From the NCBI GenBank assembly GCA_038373865.1, contig JAXGGA010005188.1, forward strand, positions 1-64,000: 64,000 nucleotides of DNA, written 5' to 3'. Source of the stretch: Uloborus plumipes. Lineage: Eukaryota; Arthropoda; Arachnida; Araneae; Uloboridae. Position 1 is the stretch's first letter. Each line of letters opens with the position of its first letter. The position numbers and the translations under genes were made by a program. The notes beneath the pieces are model-generated. The model did not search any database. It was not told where the DNA came from and saw only the letters and a program-made list of their open reading frames with translations. Positions 11,225 through 23,102 of the stretch are shown here, piece by piece.

Positions 11225-13016
11225 CAGGGTGTTCCGTAACAAATTGTACAAACTTTGAGGGGAGTTAGAGGGGATGATAACAAGCAAGAATCACCTAGGA
11301 ACATAGGTTCGGAAACGTGTAGTTGATGAACTACATATTCACAAAGTTGTCAAATTGTGTCAGAATGGTTCGTTATTACGACGGTTGGTTATTATCATTT
11401 CGGTGCATTTTTTTTGGGGCAACATGCAGCAAAATTTCAACAACCGCTTTAACCTTTCTTAAATATTTAATATTATGCAAAACCTTTGTTGGATATTAAA
11501 TTAGTGACTACAGGTTTTGTGTGTCTGTAGTACTTGAGCATCGCTTTTGCGATCCTATGTTCCCATGCGATTTGCTTCAAATTATCGTCCCCTCTAACAA
11601 CTCTTAAACTTTGTCCCAACATTTAAGGGACACCCCAGGATGGTAGGGGACAAGGGGAAATAAGGGTTTAAGGGGAGGTAGGGGACATCACAAGCAATCA
11701 AAATTGTAGAACAATCCGTAGTCAGGAATGTCTTCATTAGACGCTAGGCGGCGTTGTTCACAGAAGCCCAGAAGCACACGTGCTCTCTCTCAGTAGTCAT
11801 TTTAGCTGCAAGCGCCCACAGAGAAGTATGGAACGTTTCACGGATGTGGAGCTTGCAGATATGCACCTTATTTATGGTTTCGCAAACGGAAATGGAAGAG
11901 CGGCTCAGAGGCTGTATCGGGAAAGGTATTTGCAGAGAGAAACACCGGACCATCGAATGTTCAATAATTTGCATCGCAATTTGTGTCAATATGGGTCCCT
12001 ACGAAATCATAGATATGGTCACGGCAGGTCACTACATAGTCATAGTCTAAGAATGGAAGAACATGTATTGCGTACCGTTAGAAGAAATCCGAGTACCAGC
12101 GTACGAGCCGTACTACTGCTGTTGGAGGATCTACGACGTCTGTTCATCGTGCTTTGCGATGCGCACTCTTACATTCATATCATCTACAATGCGTACAGTT
12201 ACTGCTCACCGCAGATTATCCTATTCGTGAACTTTTTGCACACTGGTATCTCAATCAATGTAGCCAAGATGTAAATTTCTCATCCTGTGTTTTAATGACG
12301 GATGAAGCATACTTTACGCGAGATGGGATGTTCAACTCCCACAATGCTCATTTGTGGGCTGATGAGAATCCCCATGGCGTAAGATTACAAGCTGCTCAAC
12401 ATCGTTTTTCAGTAAATGTTTGAGCTGGTTTGGTCGGTGACGTCTTAATTGAACCTTATTTGTTGCCATCTCCACAGAGATCTCAACAATGTCTCATCTT
12501 TCTGCAAGAGGTTCTACCAACATTACTTAACTCTGTGCAACAACATTTCTGACGCCATATGTGGTTTCAACATGATGGGGCATTTCCCCATTGCGGAACA
12601 CATGTTCGGGAACATCTGAATCGTGTGTTTGGTCAGCGATGGATTGGTCGTGGTGGACCAGTTATCTGGCCACCACGCTCTTCTGGTTTAAACACTCTCG
12701 ATTTCTTTCTTTGGGGTGCTTTGAAAAGTGCTGTGTACGCAACTCTTGTGGATTCAGAAATGGATTTAGTTGCAAGATTTTTAAGAAAGGTTAAAGCGGT
12801 TGTTAAAATTTTGCTGCCTGTTGCTCAAAAAAATGCATCGAAATGATAATAAAAAACCGTCGTAATAACGAGCCATTCTGACACAATTTGACAACTTTGT
12901 GAATATGTAGCTCGTCAACTATGCGTTTCCGAACCTATGTTCTTAGGTGATTCTTGCCTGTTATCATCCCCTCTAACTGCCCTCAAAGTTTGTACAATTT
13001 GTTACGGAACACCCTG
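11225..13016 (+). mobile_element. Decayed DD41D mariner-like transposon with long terminal inverted repeats
   Basis: The element starts with CAGGGTGTTCCGTAACAAAT and ends with its reverse complement, flanked by TA at 11223-11224 and 13017-13018. The terminal inverted repeats are about 240 bases each (11225-11464 and 12777-13016), unusually long. The right repeat overlaps the 3' end of the transposase frame, so the left repeat carries an antisense copy of that coding end. The transposase inside is broken. It is related to, but clearly a different family from, the intact element at 42156-43658. Confidence 0.9.
11828..12846 (+). pseudogene. DD41D transposase pseudogene (DUF4817-type N-terminus)
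   Basis: The chosen ATG opens MERFTDVELADMHLIYGFAN, the same N-terminal helix-turn-helix block (DUF4817) as the intact transposase at 42333-43409. The three catalytic aspartates survive: MTDEAYF (first), QHDGAFPH (second) and LNTLDFFLWG (third). The gene is dead. A frameshift occurs at about 12115-12122, an in-frame TGA at 12421-12423 replaces the tryptophan of the NVWAG block, and another TGA at about 12551 replaces an arginine just before the HMWFQHD motif. The C-terminus runs into the right terminal repeat. As a mariner relative it would have cut and pasted DNA at TA sites. Confidence 0.88.
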
Positions 13017-14777
13017 TATATATATAAGACAAAATGATGAGCAAAAATGTAAACTTTATAACTCTTACGAATTTTGTTTTTTAGAAAAAGTTTGAAAATG
13101 TCCGCTCATACTTAAAGCAAAATCCGGTGTATGAGTTCAAACTCTTAAATATCTTGCCTTTAAAAAAAATACTAAAGCAATACAAGATTTTTTTTTCATT
13201 AAAAATTTTAGTTCATTAAAATAACATGATTTTTTTTTTTTTTTTTGTAAAGATTACATCAATCTCGCATAAAATACTCAAATATTTTGAAGGTGGAATG
13301 CATGTATTTCTGAGCGCACAACTTCAAAACATTAAGAAGTATTAACAAGGTGCATTTTTTTTTAAATATTTTCCGTTAAGTTTGAATACAAATTAAGTTC
13401 TTCCGAAGGTTTTTTTTTTCCTTTCTGAATTTGAAACATTCGTGGTTCCTTTAAAAACAATCCTGTATTTTTACTGATATCCTCTATTTTCATATATTTA
13501 CGTTATGGTGTTCATAGTGATCAACACTTTAAGAAATGGACTCTGAAAAGTGACGATATTTTTTGTTTTTAATGAAATCGCTTCCAAGGAATAATATTTA
13601 AACTGGTTTAAAAAAAACTAAAAAATACGCCGTTAGATGTACTTATAATACATCAATATGTAATATAGCTTAGCATTTAGTATTAATAATAGTATTAAAT
13701 ATATTACTCTTATATTTGCAAAGAACTTGAATTTTATCTTTTATTCAGAGTTACATACACAAACAACTAAAACACTTATAATAAATCAACATGTAATATA
13801 CTTTAGCTTTTAGTGTTAACAACAGTATTAAACATATTACTTTTAATATTTGCAAAGAACGTGAATTGATCTTTCATTTAGAGTTACATACATGCATACG
13901 AACAAACTGACATGTGAAACTAATAAAAGCGTATTAAAAAAGCTTAGTTTTGAGACTAAGTTTTTTAATCGTTGTGGAAAATTACAAAAATCATTTCACT
14001 AACCCTCAGCACTCATTGTTGGTTTATATATGTAACTCTTAAATGTCTATCAGTTTATATCATGAAATAACTATTAAGTATAGACTCAAATTAAATTAGA
14101 AATAATAATAACAAAAATACAAACATGATAAAAATTGATGGGGCAAGAGCCATTCTTACCTCTAATGGACGAAAATCTTCCCTCTAATGGACGACTGACA
14201 AAAAAGACAACAAAGGGGGTATGGATTTTAAATTATACTCACACACCCTTTTGTTACCCATTTTGCGTGAATGCATTGCGATGAATTATGGACTGATAAA
14301 CTAAATCTTCTTTAAAATGTCGTACAAGGGAAACGCGGCATATAGAATCATCACATGACTTCCAGGATCGTGAAAAGATCATTTTTTTACAAGTCTTCTA
14401 ACGGCACAAAATAATTGGAGGAACGCTATAAATACAGCCGAAGTTTTCCACAGCAATCTCAAATTAAAGCAAAATGGTTTCACAACATGTATCACAACAC
14501 CATCGGTTTCGCACCAACAGACACGAATAAAATTATGCGTTCGAACGCGATATGTTTTAAAAAGCGTCCAAGTTTCCACGTCTGGCGCCGTTGTAAAAAA
14601 TGATCGGTGATTCACGGTACATTTCTGTTTCTTTAAGGAAAAGATACGTTTTGAAGCGAAAACAGAAATTTTCTGTTAAAATCAGGAAAAAAACTTCCTG
14701 AAAATTTAGGTTTTTTTTAACAGTGCATCATACCACTCAACCCCCACTGCTCTATATTTAAGACATTTCTCTTTCAG
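13017..14777. other. Intronic DNA with a 130-bp tandem duplication
   Basis: Two diverged copies of a block of about 130 bases lie at about 13640-13771 and 13772-13905; both contain acttataata...tgtaatata...ttgcaaagaac. A hairpin (aaaaaagcttagtttt...actaagttttttaa) lies near 13937-13967. The 14280-14620 stretch is GC-richer with a TATAAATA at about 14427, but I recognise no exon there. Confidence 0.5.
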
Positions 14778-14924
14778 TTTCCAGAATCTGGTGCTACGAG
14801 TGCAGCACGTTGACCGACCACAAATGTAAAGATCCATTCAATGCTACTGCGCACCCGCAGGATCTTCCCCCGCTCAAAAGATGTGAAGGCTGCTGTGTAA
14901 AAATCGTTATGAACCAAGGAACTC
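14778..14924 (+). CDS. Ly6/uPAR three-finger domain protein, first half of domain
   Basis: This 147-base exon is preceded by a pyrimidine-rich acceptor (ttctctttcag) and followed by gtaagt. Translated in phase 1 it begins [20 protein letters not shown] and contains [11 protein letters not shown]. The spacing of cysteines and the WCYECS opening are typical of insect Ly6/uPAR proteins related to quiver/sleepless, boudin and crooked neck-like extracellular regulators. These are secreted or GPI-anchored to the cell surface and act in channel modulation or septate-junction assembly, but which role applies here cannot be told. A second AG seven bases further in (tttccag) could also serve as acceptor but would change the phase. 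The exon is symmetric (phase 1-1), matching both neighbours. Confidence 0.88.
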
Positions 14925-15014
14925 GTAAGTATACTTCCATTAAATTCATCATAGAAGGTGTAGTTGCGTGCAAAAAAAACTGAGATTATTGGAAACAAAA
15001 TTTAACAATATATA

Positions 15015-16284
15015 GGGTCACCTGGGGTAATTCCTGGTCAAAAAGCATTAACATCCAATTATCACAAAATCTATCTAAGTTAGAGTTACAAATTTTGGTA
15101 TGGAGGAAGCACATTGGGATATCCATCGAATAAAATATTCATGCTATCAACAATACATAATGAACTTGAGTAATTGTCGTTAATTAGTGACCAGGAATTA
15201 CCCCAGAGATGGGGTAATTCCTGGCCACTTACGGGGCAATTAATGGTCACTCAAATGATTGATGAAAATGCATACATTTTGTAAGCACATTATTAATACA
15301 AGTTATTAAACTAATTAGATAAAGAATTTATTTATATATATAGCTAATTAAACACTGTATTTAGTTTTTTTAAGGAGGAATGCAATTGTTTTCAACATAA
15401 TAGCTTTACTTAATAAAACTTAGCCAAAATACTTTTTATACATTTTGTATGCAATAGCTACAGCTTTTATATCTGTTGTGAATGAATCTTCACTAACCAA
15501 ATAAATAGGGCAATAAAAAATATGGTGCACATGCGCCATACACACTGAGCACATGCTTCTGTCTGTTATGAACAGGTTAAGGTGAACAGTTAAGTGAATA
15601 GTACAATGCAGTTACAATTAAGCATTTTTCTTAGTATAATTAAGAATAATTATTAAAACATAAAATAATTGGATGAAATTTAACAGAAAAATTCAGTATA
15701 TTGTATACTTATCATTAACAGATAAGAATGTTACATTGCGGTTACAGTTAACTTTGCAGTTAAGGCTCACAGAGTTACATATAGTTTAAATCAATAACAT
15801 ATGTCAATAATAGGTGAAATAATAATCCATAAATATTAAAAAAAGGACTGACCAGGAATTACCCCACTGACCAAGAATTACCCCAGTAGCCAGGGGCATT
15901 ATTTGGAGCCTTCCTGCAAATTATTCAAAACAATAATGGTAAATCCAAAACTATTTTTCAGTAACTGACATGGTACCTAATTCAACCAAAAAAACGAAAA
16001 AGAAAAATATTCAGAAGTTTGAGTTTGATCACTATCTTTGTACAAATGTATCAAAACTAAGGCCAATCTTGTTTTACGAAATTTAACAAGCGATTTTTAA
16101 AAGATTTTTTTTTTCAAACTAAATACACAGTCAACTCATAATTAAGTAATGAATTGCAATAAAGATAGTTCAGAGTACCTCTGTGATTTTTTTCATTTTG
16201 CTAAAGGATTATTAAGACATAAAAAGGACTGTGACAAGGAATTACCCCAGAAACTTGCTGACCAGGAATTGCCCCGGGTGACCC
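15015..16284. mobile_element. Nonautonomous TA-flanked element with GACCAGGAATTACCCC repeats
   Basis: The ends are GGGTCACCTGGGGTAATTCC and its near reverse complement, flanked by TA on both sides (15013-15014, 16285-16286). The motif GACCAGGAATTACCCC recurs inside on both strands, at about 15190, 15215, 15848, 15866 and 16235, as well as at the ends. There is no open frame of note. It sits 90 bases into intron 2 of the Ly6 gene, close to the donor site. Confidence 0.8.
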
Positions 16285-16619
16285 TACTGATCTTTTAAAA
16301 AAGGTAGAAATATAATGGATGCTTGAATAGAAACTAAATAAATTTTAAAATATTTTGAAAAAAGCAGTAGTAAAAAAGTTGCTCCATCAGAAAAAATGGG
16401 GGAGGGGGGAAATATTTTCGTAGCAGGAAACGAATTGGAAAATGTATAAATACATGTATTTACACAAATGTGTTGCAGCATATCTTTTAGATTTGTTCAA
16501 AACATTTAATTTGAGAGGCATAGCTTCCACTAATTTGAAAAGTTTAGTCATAAGAAGTTTATTTCATTGAGATTGCACAGTTGAAAAAGTTTATTTCTGT
16601 TTACATAATTTTTCGCTAC

Positions 16620-16810
16620 ATTGATGCTTTAGTCTGCACCACAAATGCTCAGTTGAATTTAGGAGTGGTGTTTGAGTGGTCATCTATCTAACAGATTGCA
16701 ATCTTGCTGGCATATCCACACATAAAGATTTCTTTCGGTAAATGGAAACATGGGGCTTTATGATCCATTGTATCATTTAATTTCACCAAAAAATCTACTG
16801 AGAACAGTTG
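16620..16810 (-). pseudogene. Tc1-like transposase fragment
   Basis: Read on the minus strand, the sequence around 16690-16635 gives TPLLNSTEHLWCRLK. This matches the conserved block around the third catalytic residue of Tc1-type DD34E transposases (SPDLNPIEHLWxxLK). The upstream part is too decayed to align with confidence. No ends were found. Confidence 0.45.
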
Positions 16811-16875
16811 AAAATAACTCCATACCATATCACTTCCATTACTACGCTTAGCTATCGGAATCAGGGAAAAATAAT

Positions 16876-17000
16876 GGTTAGGGTGGTGCGAAAAACACTT
16901 TTTATGAAATCAATTTCTTTTTGCGGAAAAACTTTCCCATTGGCATCCTATAACGGAAAAATGATTGAAAAAAATATGTCATTTTTGAAATCGCGCAAGA
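16876..17000 (+). repeat. Fragment of a GGGTGG-type foldback-related repeat
   Basis: TAGGGTGGTGCGAAAAACAC at 16876 matches the outer end of the foldback element at 8168 (GGGTGGACCGAAAAAACAC), followed by cggaaaa and atcgcgcaagagcc strings similar to its arm units. No opposing arm is visible, so it is a solo arm or a relic. Confidence 0.5.
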
Positions 17001-17842
17001 GCCTTCAAGTTGAGAAAAATGGAAAAAAATCGGCAATTTTTAAAGACGTATATTTAAAAAAAAATAATGATTTAATTTATTTCTAATAGCTTAAAAAACT
17101 CTTTGTAGGCACCGAAATATCTACAGAAACTTAGAGATACATTTGTGAGCATCGTGCAGGAAGCATGAAAATGCCATTTTTTGAGCAAAAGTTATAGTGT
17201 TCAAAATTCGTAAGCTGACATAAAGCTAAAAAAAAATATAATATTAAACATTCATTTTAATGCTTTACATGCCTTTCCTTCATGCAGAAATGACCCAGGA
17301 CTCATCACGTGAAGGTAGCAAAAAGTCAAGCCCCGTCCACACCCCTACTAATCTAATCATACAATTTGGGTGTGAGTTTTTTTACGTTGAAGTTCTTTAA
17401 ATTTTAACTTAGTATTAAATTTTTCATCAAAGATCTTGATTTGAATGTTGCTACTTAGTAAAAAACCATCTGGGCACGCATGAAAACCATCTGGGTTTTC
17501 TTGTCCTTAAACTTCAAACATCAAAATATCGCTTTGAACTTGCTAGAAAATTTTTACTAGAATCATTTTTGAGTGGTTAAAAATCACAGTATGTAATTTA
17601 ATTCTAATTGCACGAAAATTTAATAAAATATTTCTTAGGGTGCATATTAACTTTTAGAGAAATAATTGCATACCTTCCAGAATTAAAGAACCGCATTTCT
17701 TAATAGCATTCTCACAAACTACGGTAAATCAGTAAAAATTGCATTTTCAACCATGTGTGTGAGTGAATTTAATAAATATTTATGTCTGAAGTGTTTTTCA
17801 ATTTTACCATACTCCTAAATTCTACGAAAACGGGATATATAA

Positions 17843-18781
17843 GGGCGATTCTCTGTAAACTCGTCATTTTTCACACGAAATCTGTCCGGGCACGGTTTTT
17901 TGAAATGTTCGAATAATTATAATACTATTGCTCAGAAAATGAATCTATTACTTTGGTTTGAAAGAGGGCCGATTGAAGTTTGTGTTTTTCTGATAAATCA
18001 TGATAGGGGGTAAGTCCCCCGCCTAGTATAACTAGGCAGGGGACTGTGCCAGGTGACTATGTTTTTGCTCTTTGTTGCGTAATATCTGCAAAACTAATGG
18101 AACATAATTAATTACGAGACTACCTATAAATTGAGGCACAAATCGTGGACATAATAACTAATATGTTTTATAATTAAATTAATTGACATTAATAAAATCA
18201 CTTCCCAGAGGACTGTTTTCGCAACGACCCTGATGCATACTTTCATCACAAATGTGGCTCTCAAACTAAGCGAAGTACAGTTTCAACACCGTTCTCGGCG
18301 ATTTCGGCAAATTCACACTGATTACTTTAAACTTCATGCCAAAAAGAATTTGCAAAAGTTATAGATTTTTCATATTGCAGCTTTGAATTTGTTGCAGGGG
18401 ACTGTTTGAAAAAACTCCGGACAGAAGTTACACGACAATTTTAAGTTTTAGAAATACATAATTATACCTTATTTCATAAGAAAAATATAGCTTCATTATT
18501 CTATTTTTGAATATTAATTGCCAAATTTATGTAGTGTTAATAGGTTTTTTGAAATACTATCTTTAATAGTTAGACTATGGGATTGGGACAGCCAGGGGAC
18601 TGTGTTTTGAAGCTAAGATAATTTCTAGAAAAAAAATTAAAGTGTTATCACTCCAAATCCAATTGGGCCACAAAGTATTAATGCTTTACTTGTATTAAGA
18701 GCGATAATTACCTTATTACACTTTATTATTTTTAAAATACTCAGTCCGGACAGCCAATTACCAGTTTACAGAGAATCGCCC
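17843..18781. mobile_element. Nonautonomous element, 4-bp duplication ATAA, internal repeats
   Basis: The terminal inverted repeats are GGGCGATTCTCTGTAAACT and its complement (one mismatch near the inner edge), flanked by ATAA at 17839-17842 and 18782-18785. Inside, CAGGGGACTGT recurs four times at about 18040, 18208, 18397 and 18594 (one copy diverged), marking degenerate units of about 170-200 bases. There is no transposase. Confidence 0.8.
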
Positions 18782-19115
18782 ATAAAGGAAATAATTAGGA
18801 CTAAGACATTTTTTTAAAACAAATTCCCTATATAGGAATAAAATTACATTAGCATCGTTGAAAAGTACAAAGCGTAAATTCTGTCTTGAATGAATTGAGT
18901 TATTCTGAACTAATTTACTTAGCTGAATCAGATCGTTTGATAACTTATAATGAATACTCAAGTTCACTATCTGAGAATTGATTTGCTGGTAAGACTATTT
19001 TGACGTAGCTTATTTACCTCGAGACTGAGTTCCATTTTATCAAATGTGTCTTAGAATTTGTGACGGATTTGTCTGTAAGTTAGTTTAGAAATTAAAATTC
19101 GCGTAATTTCTTTAA

Positions 19116-19686
19116 CCTGTTAACCGGAGAATTAGCTATTGCTCAACTCGTTTCACAATGGGGACTTTTTTTTCGCAGCGATAAGTAATATCACACCTCA
19201 AATAATAAAAGAATATCGTTTTTAACTTATGATTTTTATTTATTTTGATAAAATATTTTATATTTTTAGCCATATTTTGTAGAAAATAAAAAGTACTTAA
19301 GTCATAAATTTATTACTAATAAAAATATGTAAAACACTGAAATTCACAATAAGAATATTCAAATCAGAAAGTTATTACTAACATGTAAGATACTGAAATG
19401 TAGACTAAATTAATCCAAATTGTGACAGCTCGAAGGGTAGATCATGCAGCTCCCGTTTTCCCGTTAATAGCGCTCAAGTTACAGATTACAAGAACATGAA
19501 AATTCATGACGCATCGACAATATGATGGCATATATATAACCACTCTAAGATTTAATAGATAAGAACAACGTAGAACGTGATGGAATCAATATATTACGAT
19601 TAATTTCCATGACGAAAAATTTCGTCATGCCCATTGCTGTAGGCTTTTGTGTATGACGAAATATTTCGTCATACCCAGTTAACAGG
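19116..19686. mobile_element. TTAA-flanked MITE (piggyBac-like)
   Basis: The ends are CCTGTTAACCGG and CCCAGTTAACAGG, flanked by TTAA at 19112-19115 and 19687-19690. TTAA duplication with a terminal CC is the signature of piggyBac, though Kolobok elements also use TTAA. Two internal palindromes, TGACGAAAAATTTCGTCA (about 19611) and TGACGAAATATTTCGTCA (about 19653), lie near the right end and may be binding sites. Confidence 0.75.
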
Positions 19687-20257
19687 TTAATAAACACATT
19701 GATATTCTCCAAAGGTAAATTAATGCTGAGAGGAAAATTATTTAATGAAGCAACTGAAACATAGATTTTGACTTGAGTGTTCAAGCATGATGTTCAATTT
19801 ATTTACAGGTCTTATGGGAATACTTAAGAATGAAGTATATATTGTGTATAAGTTTTGTATTGATTTTACTTTCATTTGAGTTCAAACCTTACCTGCAAAG
19901 AGAAAACTTTACTAGACATATCATAAAGATTATAAATGTCTTTTAATTGAATAACATTGAATAATTTCTTCGCTGTTGAAAAGCTTCGCGGATTTTTTTT
20001 CTTCCTTCTTTTCTTTAAAGTTTTAAAGAAATTGTTATTTAATATAGAAGCAACGAGTTTTAGATTACAATAAATAATACCTTATAAGGAGTGTTAAAAA
20101 ACTGAAGCACTAAATGTGTAGTACACCATTATTATTATTTATTTGTTGATTTATTTTAGTGAAAACTTCGTTATAAGCTTTGGACATTTTTTGAAATGGG
20201 GAAAACAACTGAACTCAGGACACTGTTGCCGTTACCGGCACCTCTGTATATAAGTAG

Positions 20258-21023
20258 CAGAGACGTGCCGTCTGGGTAGGCAAGGTAGGCAGTGCCTACC
20301 CATGAAGAAAACATACCAATTTTTTAATTTCAGAAAATGACATAAAATGCGCTGATTGGAAAATATTAAGGCATTACACAGTGAATAAGCAGAAAAAACA
20401 CGGAAATTTTCATTTTTCTTCCTTAAAAAAGCATCGACTACCGCTGCTTTTCGACCACTGTATCTATACCATGCATCGTCTTATGGGAAGCGCACGTGCC
20501 CCGCACTTTTCTCCCCTAATGTTCGAAAAGCGGCGAAGAAAGGCTGTCCGAAAAGTGCCTTTGCGGTTTCTTCTGTTCTCCGCCGAAACTTCACTGCGTC
20601 ATGCGCAGAACCAAGCCTGTGGAGTCTGTGACGTTTCTACGGTCTAGACGTCTTCATGCCGTCTTTTGTACAGTACTGTTGAGTACTTGCAGTTTGCTAT
20701 CTCCATTATCGTGTTTTCTTTTTCATGAAATATAGTTATTTTCAAATGGTTTGTGTTTTTTTTTTTTTTTTTTTGTGTCCCATTTTTTCGTAGGATTAAG
20801 TTGAAACTGTATCCAATATGGATATGAGATAGTTTATAAATCATATACATACTTGAAGGCGAATATTCCTGCATATATGTATATAATTTGTATAATAAGT
20901 AAACATCTTTCATATTCACATTATTTTATTGCTTTTTACATTTCATGCGTTTTTAATGATATATATTATTCCACAAATCTTCGCATCTGCCTACCCTAGG
21001 CATTCATTGACGGCACGTGCCTG
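20258..21023. mobile_element. Nonautonomous hAT element with 8-bp duplication
   Basis: The ends CAGAGACGTGCCGTC and GACGGCACGTGCCTG are short inverted repeats of hAT type (CAGRG start). They are bounded by a perfect 8-bp duplication, ATAAGTAG, at 20250-20257 and 21024-21031. Subterminal GGTAGGCA and TGCCTACCC motifs repeat at both ends. The 88-codon open frame inside (from 20381) has no family similarity I recognise and is probably chance. Confidence 0.93.
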
Positions 21024-21139
21024 ATAAGTAGATACATATTACACGAGAGTTGAGTTCTGACAATTTAAAAAATATTTCCTGACGATTCCAAAAAATACAA
21101 AAGTAATTTGCAATGAGTTACCGACCATAAGCAAGGGCT

Positions 21140-21263
21140 AAGCAGAACTGAAGCAAAAATTATTTTTTGCTTCAATTCTGCCTTTAAACCTGAACAATTA
21201 CTTTTTGCTACAAAAGTAATTGTTCAAGTTTTAACTTCTGTCGTGGAACTCCCAAAGTTCCAC
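21140..21263. repeat. Three consecutive hairpins
   Basis: Three inverted repeats follow each other. The first is AGCAGAACTGAAGCAAAAA with a near-complementary arm (about 21140-21182). The second is TGAACAATTACTTTT with a perfect arm (about 21193-21228). The third is GTGGAACT/AGTTCCAC (about 21243-21263). Each loop is a few bases. The function is unknown. Confidence 0.75.
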
Positions 21264-23013
21264 AATATTTTTTTTTCTGTGCTTAAGTAAGATAAGTATT
21301 CGCATCAGAAAGAATACCACCTACAATTTTAAAAACGAAAAGTTCGAGCAGTAGAAAATAACGTAGAAAAGAAGCTCGTCGTGGTAAATTTGAAGAAAAA
21401 AGATGCATGGCGAAAACGGTCGATCAACCTTGCATTTGTCACTGGTAGAAAATTATTAGACCGTGATTCCCGATTTCACTATTAAAGGGCATTATAGCTT
21501 TAGAAAATTTGTTGCTACATTTTTATTTCACGTATTGTTCATGAACTTTACAGAAGAATTTTGTTCTTGCACTATTTTTTGAAGCCATATTAAATATTTT
21601 TCACGTAAACGGTTCAGCATTAGCATTGAAATGCGTTTGATGCAAAAGATCTTTTGTTGGATGTCTTTTCCTCCCAAAGCTTACATTTTTTGGATTGGAA
21701 AAAGCGTTTCATATAACGCCAAAACAAGTGTCTGCAGTTATCCTGCTCATTTTTGCTTTTAACGTTGTTTTATTTGATTTTATTTTTCAAGCGTAAAGGT
21801 ATTTATTTATTAACTTTTAAATGATCTCACTAAAAGGTAAAACAATAACTCCAAGTTATTTATTTTACATATGAAAGTCCAACCTACCTGAAATTTATGA
21901 TTAGCTCTTAGTAATGTTCAGCTAATTCATATTAACATTTAAAATAATAATTGTGCTAGACACTTGTTTGAATCAATTATAGATCTTTTGCGCATACGTG
22001 AACTAATCTGCCCCGTTTTTGCGTTTCAACGTTATGGAATTTAGCAGATTTTATTAAAATCTATTTTTATGAAGATGCACATAGATCAAAAATATATTTA
22101 TGTTATTTCCACTTAAAATTCATAAAATACATTCAAAATATATTTTCTATAAAACAACACGCATACATTGCAAATCTATCAATCTTATTAAAAAAAAATT
22201 GTGACGGGTGTATCAAATGTATATTAAATGCAGAAAATATTTTTAGTAAGGGAACGCCCGAATTAAATGCATAAATTACGTTCAGAAAATAATATTAGAA
22301 ATTGATACACACAACAACTCAAAATCATATCGCTCGTGGGCTGCAGTTAGTGGCACAACTTTAAAACACGTGTTTTAGACTAAGAATAGGTGTAAATAAG
22401 AAAATTTACATTTTTTTCATCAGCAATACTAGCGCAACTCATAATTCAATTTAAGCACAATTCATTTCAGCAAACTAAAGCATTTCTTATGCAATGAAAA
22501 CTTTAAACCCGCTCACTCAAAACATGATATTTTCATCTGTGCCGCTATTGCAGCTTATGAGCGATATTGTTACTCTTATCAAATTTATATTGCAATCAAA
22601 TATCAGATGCATAAATTTTTATACAGAAAATATTTTTGTAATTGGATACACCCACATCAAATACAAGTTCTTCTTTTTAAAACAATGTCATAACACTAAC
22701 AAATTTTGTATTACCTTACTTTTTAAATACGGTGGCACACACGGTTGGAACACATGGAGGCACTGCTGCCTCCACTGCTTATGGAACTACTTAACCGATA
22801 CATCTGGTGTAAAGTAACACATCACTGGGGAAGTTTACACTATGGTAATGTAAATATAGCGTAAGGTTATACTACAATTATCTGTCAAAAGAAATAAGAA
22901 CAAAGAGCATTCACCAGGCTGGAAAATTACTTTCTATTATTCGTTTATCATGTTCATGCTTTCCCGCTACCAATCAACTTTGCACGTCGTAACTTATTTT
23001 AATCACACATGAT
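21264..23013. other. Intronic DNA, nothing recognised
   Basis: No exon, transposon end or RNA gene is recognised. A short GC-richer patch with the hairpin ggaggcactgctgcctcc lies at about 22756-22773. Confidence 0.4.
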
Positions 23014-23102
23014 AAGATCAAACCCCGAACCACGAACTTACCTCGTACAGATACCTATCAAAGAAAGCGCGTTTTACCACTTAGCCAGTTAAGGAGCCTC
23101 TT
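23014..23102 (-). repeat. tRNA-like SINE remnant
   Basis: On the minus strand there is a plausible A box (TGGCTAAGTGG, 23087-23077) followed about 50 bases later by a diverged B box (GGTTTGATCTT, 23024-23014). Together they mark the internal polymerase III promoter of a tRNA-derived SINE or an old tRNA pseudogene. No clear tail or target duplication was found. Confidence 0.5.

Noticed and set aside
12559..12794. Separate short coding genes in the 12.5-12.8 kb region
   Set aside because: They are frames of the broken DD41D transposase at 11828-12846, not independent genes.
20381..20647. 88-codon open frame
   Set aside because: It lies wholly inside a nonautonomous hAT element and has low-complexity basic content; probably chance.
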